Positions 33,392-41,304 of a stretch of DNA of 64,000 bases are shown here, piece after piece. The notes beneath the pieces are model-generated. The model had not been told where the DNA came from. It saw only the letters and a list, made by a program, of their open reading frames with translations, and made no database searches. The DNA comes from Phytohabitans maris (GTDB taxonomy: Bacteria > Actinomycetota > Actinomycetes > Mycobacteriales > Micromonosporaceae). Within the stretch, counting starts at the first letter, position 1; the number at the start of each line of letters is the position of its first letter. The translations under genes were made by a program, and so were the position numbers. Location: NCBI RefSeq assembly GCF_031085175.1, contig NZ_JAVHUY010000015.1, positions 144,400 to 208,399 of the forward strand. The letters are read 5' to 3'.

Positions 33392-33973
33392 GTGGTGCGG
33401 ATCGCACCGGTGGAGGAGCCGTTTCCACCGAAGATCGAGGCCTTGTTCGCGCGCATGATCCCACCGGGGCTGCCACCGCTGCGGGTGGCCCGCACGATGG
33501 CGCGCAACCGGGTGATGGCGCACGCGATGACCGAGTGGATGGGGTACGAGCTGAGCACCGCGCTCAGCGTCGACCTGCGCGCCCGCGAGATCATCATCGG
33601 GCGGACCTGCGCGCTCTGCGGTTGCGAGTACCAGTGGGGGCTGCACATGGCCGTCTGGGCCGAGCGGGCCCGCTTCACCGGGGAACAGATGCGCTCGCTC
33701 GCCCACGGCTCCAGCGCCGACCCCTGCTGGACCGAGCCCCGCGACCGCCTCCTGCTGGAGCTCGCCGAGCAGCTCCACGACGAGTCCGATGTGGACGACC
33801 GGCTCTGGGGCGAGCTGCGCGGGCACTTCGACGAGCACCAGCTGCTCGACCTGCTCGCGCTCTGCGGCTGGTATCACGCGGTGAGCTTCATCGTGCGGGC
33901 CGCCCGGGTCGAGCCCGAGCCCGGCCTCACCCGCTTCGCCGACGTGGCCACCCCTTCAGGGGTCGAGCGCTAG
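33392..33973 (+). CDS. Carboxymuconolactone decarboxylase / AhpD-like protein
   Basis: 193 residues from GTG 33392 (site GGAGG). The helical core contains the redox CxxC at Cys73 and Cys76 in RTCALCGCEYQWGLHMA, with an additional Cys78 and His85. These are the AhpD-type active-site residues. A peroxidase-reductase or gamma-carboxymuconolactone decarboxylase-like activity is possible. The relay Glu of AhpD is not obvious. The stop overlaps the next convergent gene by 4 bp. Confidence 0.85.
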   Translation: MVRIAPVEEPFPPKIEALFARMIPPGLPPLRVARTMARNRVMAHAMTEWMGYELSTALSVDLRAREIIIGRTCALCGCEYQWGLHMAVWAERARFTGEQMRSLAHGSSADPCWTEPRDRLLLELAEQLHDESDVDDRLWGELRGHFDEHQLLDLLALCGWYHAVSFIVRAARVEPEPGLTRFADVATPSGVER

Positions 33974-34248
33974 CGGAACGCCGTCGCGGTCCGGCCGCGC
34001 GGCGCCGGGACGCCCGACCCGGGGTAGGCCGACCGCACCACCTCGCGGGCCCAGCGCATGCGCGCCGCGGCCGCCTCGGGATGGTCGCCGAACTCCTGCG
34101 CCATCCGGGCCAGGCAGGCCCGCTCGCCGAGCCGGGAGATGGTGCGCGCCACGGCCGCGCGCACGTCGGTCGGGTCGGGGTGCTGCGAGCGTTGGAGGTC
34201 AGACGCGAAGAGCGCCTCGCACCTGAACGCCAGATCCAGCTGATACAT
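33970..34248 (-). CDS. Small conserved hypothetical protein
   Basis: 92 residues from ATG 34248. Basic and largely helical: VRAAVARTISRLGERACLARMA, FGDHPEAAAARMRWAREVV. Related to the shorter frame at 31737-31919, 2 kb away. I do not recognise a family. Its stop overlaps the CMD gene stop region by 4 bp in convergent orientation. Confidence 0.65.
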   Translation of the reverse strand: MYQLDLAFRCEALFASDLQRSQHPDPTDVRAAVARTISRLGERACLARMAQEFGDHPEAAAARMRWAREVVRSAYPGSGVPAPRGRTATAFR

Positions 34249-34460
34249 GGCTACGTCCCACCAATGCGCCTTCCGTCATAACCTTCTGGCAACCAGAGTG
34301 TCGCCTCCAGGTATGACAGTTTCTCTATACACAAGAGGCGCGGCCGCACCGCCTCGTACGCCCGGAATTCGACACTTCCGCCCGGACTTCCCAAGATCGC
34401 GTTTGCTCGCTATGCTCCGAAACCGAGTTTTGATCACTTATCAAACTTTGGAGCGGAATC

Positions 34461-34580
34461 GTGGGCAACCGGAAGACCACCGGAGATGGCGGCGGCGCGG
34501 GGGAGACCCTGCTGGTCGGCGGGCTGCTGCTGGCGTTCGCGGTCCTGGTCGGCGCGCTGCTCTACATCGCGTTCGCCTGA
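34461..34580 (+). CDS. 39-residue single-helix membrane peptide
   Basis: GTG 34461 follows TTGGAGCGG at the right distance. The first 17 residues are polar (GNRKTTGDGGGAGE) and the rest is one membrane helix ending in YIAFA (LLVGGLLLAFAVLVGALL). The 210 bp before it hold no other gene and a relatively AT-rich TTGATCACTTATCAAACTTTGG stretch that may contain the promoter. A small membrane protein is likely; its role is unknown. Confidence 0.6.
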   Translation: MGNRKTTGDGGGAGETLLVGGLLLAFAVLVGALLYIAFA

Positions 34581-34610
34581 GCCGGGCCTCACGCCCGAGG
34601 CGAAGCGCCC

Positions 34611-34694
34611 GCGCCCGCCTCAGGCGGCCTCGCGCCCGCCTCAGGCGGCCTCGCGCCCGCCTCAGGCGGCCTCGCGCCCGCCTCAGGCGGCCTC
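34611..34694. repeat. Four perfect 21-bp tandem repeats
   Basis: The unit GCGCCCGCCTCAGGCGGCCTC occurs four times without a mismatch. Each unit has the small palindrome CGCCT-C-AGGCG. It lies between the end of the small membrane peptide gene and the 3-prime end of the cupin gene. The array may act as a terminator-like structure; being intergenic and identical, it is probably young. Confidence 0.9.
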
Positions 34695-34728
34695 GCGCCG
34701 AGACCAAGGCCGGGATGGGAACGGCCGG

Positions 34729-35037
34729 CTACCGGGTCTTGAGCTCGACGATGCGGGCCACGTACCGCGTCTCGCCCACATTGGTCAGCGTGTGGGTGTC
34801 GCCGGCCGGCCGGAAGACCACGCTGCCGGTCGGCTCGGGCGCGTCGCGGAGCTGGCCGTCGACGGTCTCGACCAGGTTGATGGCGCCCTCGACCGCGATC
34901 ACCAGGTACGGGTGCTCGTGGTGGTGCAGCGCCTGCGTCTCACCCGGCCCCAGCATCACCTGCCAGACCCGGACCAGGTCGTTTTCCAGGATGATCCGGT
35001 AGCCGACCGGGCCGAGCTCGGGCTGCTGCTGGGTCAC
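34729..35037 (-). CDS. Small cupin-domain protein
   Basis: 102 residues. The metal site of motif 1 is seen in LHHHEHPYLVIAVEG, and motif 2 in GSVVFRPAGDTHTLTNVG. Its GTG start at 35037 abuts the stop of the GntR gene (35038-35040), so the two are translated from one message. It might bind the small carboxylate or hydroxylated effector that the GntR regulator senses, or be a simple dioxygenase or isomerase. Confidence 0.87.
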   Translation of the reverse strand: MTQQQPELGPVGYRIILENDLVRVWQVMLGPGETQALHHHEHPYLVIAVEGAINLVETVDGQLRDAPEPTGSVVFRPAGDTHTLTNVGETRYVARIVELKTR

Positions 35038-35721
35038 CTAGGCGTCCTTCTCGTCGAGCCGGGTCATCTTCTGGATGACGCGGGAGCGGGAGTTGTGGAT
35101 GTGCACACGCAGCGCCTCGGCCGCCGCCACCGCGTCGCGGGCCATGCAGGCGGCGAGGATCGCCTGGTGCTCGCGGTGCCGCTCGGCCGCCGCCTCGGGG
35201 CTGCGGGTGCCGGCGAACCGGTACCGCTCGCTGTTTTGCCACACCGGCTCCAGCGCCCGCAGCAGCCAGCGCGAGCCGGCCGCGGCGTAGATCGCGAAAT
35301 GGTAGTCGGTGTGCGCCTGGCGCGCCGCCGCCTGGTCGCCGAGCTGGCTGGCGCTGACGTGCCGGTCGAGCGCGGCCCGCGCCTTCTCGGTGTCGCGGTC
35401 GGTGAAGCGCGGCGCCGCCCGCTCGATCGCGGTGATCTCCAGCAGCAGCCGCATCTCGTGGGTGTCGTGCGCGTCGTCGAGCGTGAGCTCGCGGACCCAC
35501 GCGCCCTTGTGCGGCACGACCTCGACGAGGCCGAGCGACTCCAGCCGCCGGATCGCCTCCCGCACCGGCATCATGCTCATGCCGAGGCTCTCCGCGAGAT
35601 CGGTGAGACGCAGCGCGGAACCGGCGGCGAGATCGCCGGCCAGGATCGCCTCGTGCAGCTGCGCGGTGGCGGCGTCGGCGAGCGTCCGGTGAGTGGGGGG
35701 TGCCGGCCGGCCCGTCGGCAT
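35038..35721 (-). CDS. GntR family regulator (FCD/FadR-like subfamily)
   Basis: 227 residues from ATG 35721 (site GAGGAGG). The N-terminal winged helix is LHEAILAGDLAAGSALRLTDLAESLGMSMMPVREAIRRLESLGLVE. The C-terminal FCD ligand-binding domain has the metal-type histidines (HEMRLLLEI, HTDYHFAIY, HREHQAILAA). It probably controls itself and the cupin gene in response to an organic acid. Confidence 0.9.
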   Translation of the reverse strand: MPTGRPAPPTHRTLADAATAQLHEAILAGDLAAGSALRLTDLAESLGMSMMPVREAIRRLESLGLVEVVPHKGAWVRELTLDDAHDTHEMRLLLEITAIERAAPRFTDRDTEKARAALDRHVSASQLGDQAAARQAHTDYHFAIYAAAGSRWLLRALEPVWQNSERYRFAGTRSPEAAAERHREHQAILAACMARDAVAAAEALRVHIHNSRSRVIQKMTRLDEKDA

Positions 35722-35830
35722 CGAGCCTCCTCGAACAAAGCAATTATCAGAACGCGAGTTGTCGCGCACTGCCAAGCGGCCCGATGCTACATCATGGCGG
35801 GCCGGAAAGATCCTGACCGCAGCCCGCCAA

Positions 35831-35872
35831 GATCCCGCCCGGGCCGGATCGAGCCAGCCCGGGCGCGGGATC
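35831..35872 (-). terminator. Terminator of the importer/YhgE-like operon
   Basis: GATCCCG-CCCGGGC (35831 on) pairs with GCCCGGGCGCGGGATC (up to 35872), with a 2-nt bulge and a 13-nt loop. It begins 18 bp past the stop at 35890 on the reverse strand. Confidence 0.7.
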
Positions 35873-35889
35873 CACTGTGACCCTCCGCT

Positions 35890-36927
35890 TTAGACAGTGC
35901 TCCTCACCTGGTCGGCGGCGGGCTCCGGCGCCGCCGGTGCGGTCCGGGCGGCGGTCCGGCCGCGGCCCAGCGCCACCAGTACGAGGCCGACGATCGCGTA
36001 CGCGGCCAGGATCCAGGCCGCCGTCGCACCGCCGGCGCCGTCGAAGTACGCCGTCGAGCGCAGCAGCGTCCCACCCGCGCCGACCGGCAGCCACTGGCCG
36101 ATCTCGCCCCACGGCTGGGGGAGCAGCTGGGGCGCGGCGGCGACGCCGGAGAGCGCGTTGCCGGCCAGGAAGATCACCAGTGCGCCCAGCCCGACGCCCG
36201 GCTCGCCGAACACCGCGGCCAATCCGGTGACCGCGCCGGCGACGCCGAGCGTGAAGAGCCCGATCGCGGCGGCGTTCAGCAGGTACTCCCCGGGGATCAC
36301 GCCGAGCCAGAACTGGAGTACGGCGGCGGAGGTGAGCCCGGCCAGCACCGCGTACCCGAGCAGGCCGGCCAGGCGCGGACCGCGCCCCCGGGCGGCGAAG
36401 TAGATCCCGATGCCGGCCAGCAGCGAGGTGATCGCGAGCGGCAGGAAGCCGCTGGCGAAGCCGGTGCCCCGCGGGTCGTCCGGGTCCAGCGGCACCACCT
36501 CGACGGTGCGCACCGGCTGGCCACCGTTCAGCTGCGCGGAGGCCTGGGTGAGCAGCGTCGCGACGGTGGGGCTGGCGGCCGGCGCGGTGTGCAGCGTGAG
36601 CCCGTCCGGGCCGACCACGAAGGCCGCGTACGCGTCGCGGTCGCGCAGGGCCTCGTCGGCCGACGCGGCGTCCGGGAGCGTGGTGACCTCGAACGCGCCG
36701 GGGCGGGCCGACTCGAGCTGGGCGGCGAAGCCCTGCGCGGCGGGCGCCGGGCCGGCGACGACCACCGGCAGGTCACGCGGGTCGAGGTTGGCCGCGGGGG
36801 CGCTGAACAGGGGAACGAGCAGGGCCTGCAACGCGACCACGCCGACCGCGATCACCAGGGCGAGAGCGGCGGGCGAGGGGCGGCGGCGGGCTGGCGTGCG
36901 GGTGGTGCCATCTCCCGGCTGTGCCAT
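35890..36927 (-). CDS. YhgE/Pip-like integral membrane protein
   Basis: 345 residues. One N-terminal helix (ALALVIAVGVVALQALLVPLF), an extracellular domain of about 130 residues (PVVVAGPAPAAQGFAAQLE, AYAAFVVGPDGLTLHTAPAASP), then five or six helices (FLPLAITSLLAGIGIYFA, AAIGLFTLGVAGAVTGLAAVFG, AAWILAAYAIVGLVLVALG). The layout is that of ABC-2-like/YhgE proteins, without its own ATPase. It follows the MalK-like ATPase gene after an 83-bp gap with operator-like sequences, so it may have its own promoter. Confidence 0.75.
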   Translation of the reverse strand: MAQPGDGTTRTPARRRPSPAALALVIAVGVVALQALLVPLFSAPAANLDPRDLPVVVAGPAPAAQGFAAQLESARPGAFEVTTLPDAASADEALRDRDAYAAFVVGPDGLTLHTAPAASPTVATLLTQASAQLNGGQPVRTVEVVPLDPDDPRGTGFASGFLPLAITSLLAGIGIYFAARGRGPRLAGLLGYAVLAGLTSAAVLQFWLGVIPGEYLLNAAAIGLFTLGVAGAVTGLAAVFGEPGVGLGALVIFLAGNALSGVAAAPQLLPQPWGEIGQWLPVGAGGTLLRSTAYFDGAGGATAAWILAAYAIVGLVLVALGRGRTAARTAPAAPEPAADQVRSTV

Positions 36928-36938
36928 GTCGACTCCTC

Positions 36939-37012
36939 AAAACGAACACTCATTCTCTATATGCCCAGGCTTCCACCGCACCCGGTCACTGTCAAGAACG
37001 AGCATTCGTTTT
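36939..37012. promoter_or_regulatory. Two TetR-type operator-like sites upstream of the YhgE-like gene
   Basis: AAAACGAACACTCATTCT (36939-36956) and, inverted, AGAACGAGCATTCGTTTT (36995-37012) match at 15 of 18 positions. The second holds the palindrome AACGA-GCAT-TCGTT. Such AACGA...TCGTT half-sites are usual for TetR/AcrR regulators of membrane-protein genes. No tetR gene is adjacent. The right copy overlaps the end of the ATPase gene. Confidence 0.55.
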
Positions 37013-38084
37013 ACGCGTCGAGGGCCAGGCCGGATTCGGGGTCGTAGAAGCGCAGGGCCGCCGGCTCGGCGCGGAGGTGCACCCGCGCATCGGGCGCGGC
37101 GGGGAAGGTGGCCGGCGCCTGGACCTTGAGCTGCTCGTCCGCCAGGCGCACCGTCAGCAGGAGCGCGGCGCCGGTCGGCTCGACCACCTCGATCCGCGCC
37201 GGGACCCAGCCGGCCGCCGGTTCGGTCGCGACCTGGATGTTCTCCGCGCGGACGCCGACCACGACGTCGCGACCCTCCCATGTGGACAGGTGGTCGGGCG
37301 CCTGGAGCGAGGCGTCGCCGACCGCCAGCGCGCCGCCGCCGACCCGGGCGGTGAGGAAGTTCATCGGGGGCGAGCCGAGGAAACCGCCGACGAACCGGTC
37401 GGCCGGGCGGTCGTACACCGCCAGCGGCGCGCCGAGCTGGGCCACCCTGCCGTCCCGCATCACCGCGACCCGGTCGCCGAGCGACATCGCCTCGGCCTGG
37501 TCGTGCGTGACGTACAGCGTGGTGGTGCCGAGCTGGCCCACGATCCGCTTCAGCTCGGCCCGAAACTGGAGCCGCAGCAGCGCGTCCAGGTTGGACAGTG
37601 GCTCGTCCATCAGCAGCACCGCCGCGTCGACCACGATCGCCCGGGCCACCGCGACCCGCTGCCGCTGGCCGCCGGAGAGCTGGGCCGGGTACCGGTCCAG
37701 GTACTCCTCCAGGTGGAGCAGCTCGGCGGCCCGCTTGACCCGCCGGTCGAACTCGTCCCTGGGCACCTTGCGCATGGTGAGGCCGAAGCCGATGTTCTGC
37801 CGCACCTTCATGTGCGGGAAGATCGCGTACGACTGGAAGACCATCGACAGGCCGCGCTGGCGCGGCGGCAGGTAGGTGACGTCCCGCCCGCCGATGCTGA
37901 CCGTGCCGCTGTCCGGCGTCTCCAGGCCGGCGACCATGCGCAGCAGCGTGGTCTTGCCGCAGCCGCTCGGCCCGACCAGCACCAGGAACTCCCCGTCGGC
38001 CACCTCCAGCGACACGCCGTCGGTGGCCCGCCGGTCACCCCCGGCGTAGGTCTTCACCAGGTTGTAAACAACAACGGAACTCAC
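37011..38084 (-). CDS. ABC importer ATP-binding protein (MalK/UgpC type)
   Basis: 357 residues from GTG 38084. Walker A GPSGCGKTT, signature LSGGQRQRVAVARA, Walker B VLLMDEPLSNLDA, switch VTHDQAEAMSLGDRVAV. The C-terminal 120 residues are a TOBE/MalK regulatory domain (GVRAENIQV, TGAALLLTVRL). It is separated from the upstream permease by 85 bp. Together with the next three genes it forms a complete carbohydrate- or polyol-type importer. Confidence 0.92.
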   Translation of the reverse strand: MSSVVVYNLVKTYAGGDRRATDGVSLEVADGEFLVLVGPSGCGKTTLLRMVAGLETPDSGTVSIGGRDVTYLPPRQRGLSMVFQSYAIFPHMKVRQNIGFGLTMRKVPRDEFDRRVKRAAELLHLEEYLDRYPAQLSGGQRQRVAVARAIVVDAAVLLMDEPLSNLDALLRLQFRAELKRIVGQLGTTTLYVTHDQAEAMSLGDRVAVMRDGRVAQLGAPLAVYDRPADRFVGGFLGSPPMNFLTARVGGGALAVGDASLQAPDHLSTWEGRDVVVGVRAENIQVATEPAAGWVPARIEVVEPTGAALLLTVRLADEQLKVQAPATFPAAPDARVHLRAEPAALRFYDPESGLALDA

Positions 38085-38169
38085 CTGTGCCTGCCTTTCG
38101 TTCGCGACTGCGGGGCTCGCATGCCGCCCGCCGCCGAAGCCGCGGGCCGTAGAAGCTCACTCCTCGCGC

Positions 38170-38982
38170 TCACCGGAGCGTCGTCCCCCACATGTTCAGC
38201 AGATAGCGCCGCATCACGGCGATGAAGACCAGCGCCGGCAGCACCAGCGCGAGGCCGCCGGCGAACCGGTACGCCAGCGGCGAGTCGGCGAGCGTGGTCA
38301 GCACCTGCGCGGGCAGCGTGCGCTGGTTGAGGGTCAGCACGGTGGCGCCGAGCACCTCGTTCCAGGAGAGCATGAACGCGAACATCGCGGCCGCCGCGAT
38401 GCCCGGCAGCGCCTGCGGCGCCACCACCCGCAGGAACGCCTGCACCGGCGACGCCCCGAAGATCATCGCGGCCTCCTCCTGCTCGTGCGACACGCCCACG
38501 AAGATCGCCGCGGTGATCAGCACCGTCGTCGGCAGCGCCAGCGCGGTGTGCAGGAGCATCACCGCGTACGTCGTGTCGTAGAGCCCCGCGTCCAGGAAGA
38601 TCCGGGCCAGCGGCACCGAGAGCACGACGATCGGCAGCGCCCGGGTGAGCAGCAGGAAGAGCTGGTACGTGTCCCGGCCGCGGAAGGCGTACCGGGCCAC
38701 CGCGTACCCGGCCGGCACGCCCACGAGCAGCGCCAGCACCACCGTGCCCAGCCCGACGGTGAGCGAGTTGAGAAAGCCGCCGGTCACGCCGGTCGAGCGC
38801 AGGAACGTCGACATCGTCTCGGTCGACGGTTCGGTCGGCAGCAGCGGGAGCGGGAAGCGGTTGAGCGAGGCGCGGCTGGAGAGGGCGGCGAGGGCGATCA
38901 GGTACAGCGGTACCCCCATGAAGAGGGTGATCGCGACGCAGGCTGCCTGGACCGCGGCGCGCTGCCAGCGACGGCGCCTCAT
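38170..38982 (-). CDS. ABC sugar-type permease (MalG family)
   Basis: 270 residues from ATG 38982, overlapping the preceding permease stop by 4 bp (ATGA). Six helices; the ATPase-coupling EAA loop is HEQEEAAMIFGASPVQAFLRVVAPQALPG. Its N-terminal helix (AAVQAACVAITLFMGVPLYLIAL) and C-terminal helix (GLALVLPALVFIAVMRRYLLN) fit MalG-type subunits. Confidence 0.92.
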   Translation of the reverse strand: MRRRRWQRAAVQAACVAITLFMGVPLYLIALAALSSRASLNRFPLPLLPTEPSTETMSTFLRSTGVTGGFLNSLTVGLGTVVLALLVGVPAGYAVARYAFRGRDTYQLFLLLTRALPIVVLSVPLARIFLDAGLYDTTYAVMLLHTALALPTTVLITAAIFVGVSHEQEEAAMIFGASPVQAFLRVVAPQALPGIAAAAMFAFMLSWNEVLGATVLTLNQRTLPAQVLTTLADSPLAYRFAGGLALVLPALVFIAVMRRYLLNMWGTTLR

Positions 38983-39827
38983 CTCGCGGCCGTCCGGTCG
39001 CGCAGCAGCCGCAGATAGCCGGCGGCGGCCAGCATCGACACGGCCAGCACCACGAGCGCGATGGCGGTGGCGACGTTGGGGTTCTGCAGCACGTTGTACC
39101 ACTGGTAGGTCTCGCCGACGAGCAGCGGCAGGCTGCGGCCGGTGAGCGCCTGCGCGACCGCGAACGTCTCCAGCGCCAGGATCGTGCGCAGGATCAGCGC
39201 GACCTGCAGGCTCGGCCGCAGCTGGGGGAGGACCACGTGCCGCAGCCGCTGCCAGTACGTGGCGCCGAAGACCGCGGCCGCCTCGTCGTAGTCCTTCGGG
39301 ATGCCCTGCAGCCCGGCGACCACGATCACCAGCACCAGCGACGTCGAGCGCCACAGCTCGGCGACCACCACGGCCAGGAACATCGTGGTCGTGTTCTGGT
39401 ACGACAGCCAGGCGTAGCCGTCGACGCCGAGGTGGTCCAGGACCGAGTTGAGGTAGCCGCGGTCGGCGAAGACCGAGAGCCACACCAGGCCGGCCGCCAG
39501 GTCGCTGATCGCGAGCGGGATCACCCAGACGTAGAAGTGCAGGCCGGCGAGGCGTGGCCGCTCGCGCAGCAGCAGCGCCATGGTCAGCGCGAACGCGAAC
39601 TGGATCGGGATCAGCACCACGATGAGCAGCCCGGTGTTGCGCACGGCCGGCCAGAAGTACGGGTCGTCGAGCATCCGCCGCACGTACCCGAGGGTCGGCC
39701 CGTCCGGCCCGCTGAACGCCTGGCCGACGCCGACGACGAGGGGCCAGGCGAACAGCGCGGTCATCACGACCAGCGACGGCGCGATGAGCAGCACCGCCGC
39801 CGGTACGCGCGCCCGTTTACCGGTCAT
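38979..39827 (-). CDS. ABC sugar-type permease (MalF family)
   Basis: 282 residues from ATG 39827, whose A is the last base of the stop codon of the binding-protein gene (TGATG). Six helices with the EAA loop DYDEAAAVFGATYWQRLRHVVLPQLRPSL. It pairs with the MalG-like subunit encoded just downstream. Confidence 0.92.
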   Translation of the reverse strand: MTGKRARVPAAVLLIAPSLVVMTALFAWPLVVGVGQAFSGPDGPTLGYVRRMLDDPYFWPAVRNTGLLIVVLIPIQFAFALTMALLLRERPRLAGLHFYVWVIPLAISDLAAGLVWLSVFADRGYLNSVLDHLGVDGYAWLSYQNTTTMFLAVVVAELWRSTSLVLVIVVAGLQGIPKDYDEAAAVFGATYWQRLRHVVLPQLRPSLQVALILRTILALETFAVAQALTGRSLPLLVGETYQWYNVLQNPNVATAIALVVLAVSMLAAAGYLRLLRDRTAAR

Positions 39828-41167
39828 CAGGCCACCCGGCAGGGGGAGCCGGCGGGGTCGGGGCGCCAGCAGGCCACCTTGAGCTCGTCGAGGATGACGT
39901 TGAGCTGGGTGGCCTGCGCGTCGAGTACCCCTTGGACCGGCTTGCCGTCGAGGCAGATCTCCTTGAACGCGTTCTTGAAGATCTGGCTCACCTCGCCGTC
40001 GCGGGCGCCGACGCCGACCGGTGGCAGCGACACGATCGCGTTCGCCGCCTCCTGCTGCGCCTTCACGGCGGCGGCCTCCAGGCTGACCGCGCCGGGCAGG
40101 TCGGTCGGGAGCTGGGCGTTGGTGACCGGGAAGAACGCGTTCTGCCGCAGCACGTCGACCTGAACGTCGGCCGTGGTGAGCGCCGTGACGACCGCCTTGG
40201 CCCGGTCGGCCTCGGGCGCCCCGTCGGGTATCCCGAGCCCGGCGACGACCAGCATGTAGCCGAGGCCCTTCGGCCCGCTCGGCGCCGGCACCATCACCCA
40301 GTCGTCGGGCTTGTCGCCGGGCGCGTCGCGCAGCCGGGCCACGTGGTCCCAGGCGACCAGTACCTCGCCGCGCTGCAGCGGCTCCTGCATGCCGTCGTAG
40401 TTGGTGGAGGCGGGCACGGTCTGCGCCCACAGCTGCTTCATGTACTGCCAGGCGGTCACCGCGTCCGGGCTCCGGAACGTCGTGACCTGCCCACCGGTGA
40501 AGCTGGGCAGCAGGAAGCCCTGGAAGAACCGGTGGTAGAGCCCCTTCGGGCCGGCCGGGATGCCGAAGACCGGCTTGTTGCCGTTCGCCTGGCGGGCCGC
40601 GGTCAGCCAGCTGAGCAGCTGGTCGTAGCTGAGCTTTTGCACGTCGGCGCCGCTGGGCAGCCACTGCAGGGCCTTCTTGTTGACGGCGAGGACGTACGTG
40701 GCCTGCATCCACGGCACGTACTTCGTCGTACCGCCGGAGAGCTTGGCCAGGTCGGTGAGGTCGGTGGCGAAGCCGCGGTCGCCGAGCGAGCCGAGCAGGT
40801 CGTCGAGGTCGGCGAGGCGGCTGGCGTGCGGGGCGAGCTCGCCGTGCAGCCCGCCGACGAGACTGAGCTGCACCTTCCCGGCGTCCACCTGGGACTGCAC
40901 GGTGGTGGCGAAGGCGCTCGGGTCGACCGCGTTGAACGCGACCTTCTGCCCGGTCACCCGGTCGCCGAGGATCTTTTCGAAGCGCTGTCTCTCCTCGACC
41001 TGCGTGAACTGGGTGGAGAGGAAGTTGACCGACCCCTCGCCCCCGTCCGCGCCGCTGGTCGAGACGCCGCCGCAGGCGGTCAGCGCGGGTGCCGCGGCGA
41101 CGCCCAGGCCCAGGCCGAGCAGGCCGCGACGGGAGAGTCCGGAGTGGAGCTTTATGCGGTTCGTCAT
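39827..41167 (-). CDS. ABC solute-binding lipoprotein (family 1)
   Basis: 446 residues. The N-terminus combines a twin-arginine-like start (SRRGLLGLGLGVAAAPAL) with a lipobox (LTACGG), so it is probably a membrane-anchored lipoprotein exported by Tat. The body is that of family-1 binding proteins: KVAFNAVDPSAFATTVQSQVDAGKVQL, YVPWMQATYVLAVNKKALQ, GLYHRFFQGFLLPSFTGGQVTTF. First gene of the importer operon. A sugar or polyol ligand is likely, but the sequence does not say which. Confidence 0.9.
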   Translation of the reverse strand: MTNRIKLHSGLSRRGLLGLGLGVAAAPALTACGGVSTSGADGGEGSVNFLSTQFTQVEERQRFEKILGDRVTGQKVAFNAVDPSAFATTVQSQVDAGKVQLSLVGGLHGELAPHASRLADLDDLLGSLGDRGFATDLTDLAKLSGGTTKYVPWMQATYVLAVNKKALQWLPSGADVQKLSYDQLLSWLTAARQANGNKPVFGIPAGPKGLYHRFFQGFLLPSFTGGQVTTFRSPDAVTAWQYMKQLWAQTVPASTNYDGMQEPLQRGEVLVAWDHVARLRDAPGDKPDDWVMVPAPSGPKGLGYMLVVAGLGIPDGAPEADRAKAVVTALTTADVQVDVLRQNAFFPVTNAQLPTDLPGAVSLEAAAVKAQQEAANAIVSLPPVGVGARDGEVSQIFKNAFKEICLDGKPVQGVLDAQATQLNVILDELKVACWRPDPAGSPCRVA

Positions 41168-41304
41168 CGTTACTCCCCAGGTACTGATGTCGGCACCGTT
41201 ACGTGAGAGTTAATGTATTTGATCCGCCGGCACTTCACCGGATTCGAATGCGTAACTATGCGGGTGTCTTGTCAGAACAGGAAGGAATCCTTACTGTTCT
41301 GCGC

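Noticed and set aside
34611..34694. Possible CRISPR array
   Set aside because: Units are directly adjacent with no spacers, only 21 bp long, and no cas gene is near.
36927..38084. MalK-like and YhgE-like genes as a two-component drug exporter
   Set aside because: The ATPase carries a MalK-type TOBE domain and belongs with the two MalF/MalG-type permeases and binding protein; the YhgE-like gene has its own operator-like sites.
41168..41304. DasR box or chitinase direct repeats upstream of the chitinase gene
   Set aside because: No sequence resembling the DasR inverted repeat or the known 12-bp chitinase repeats could be found in this gap.
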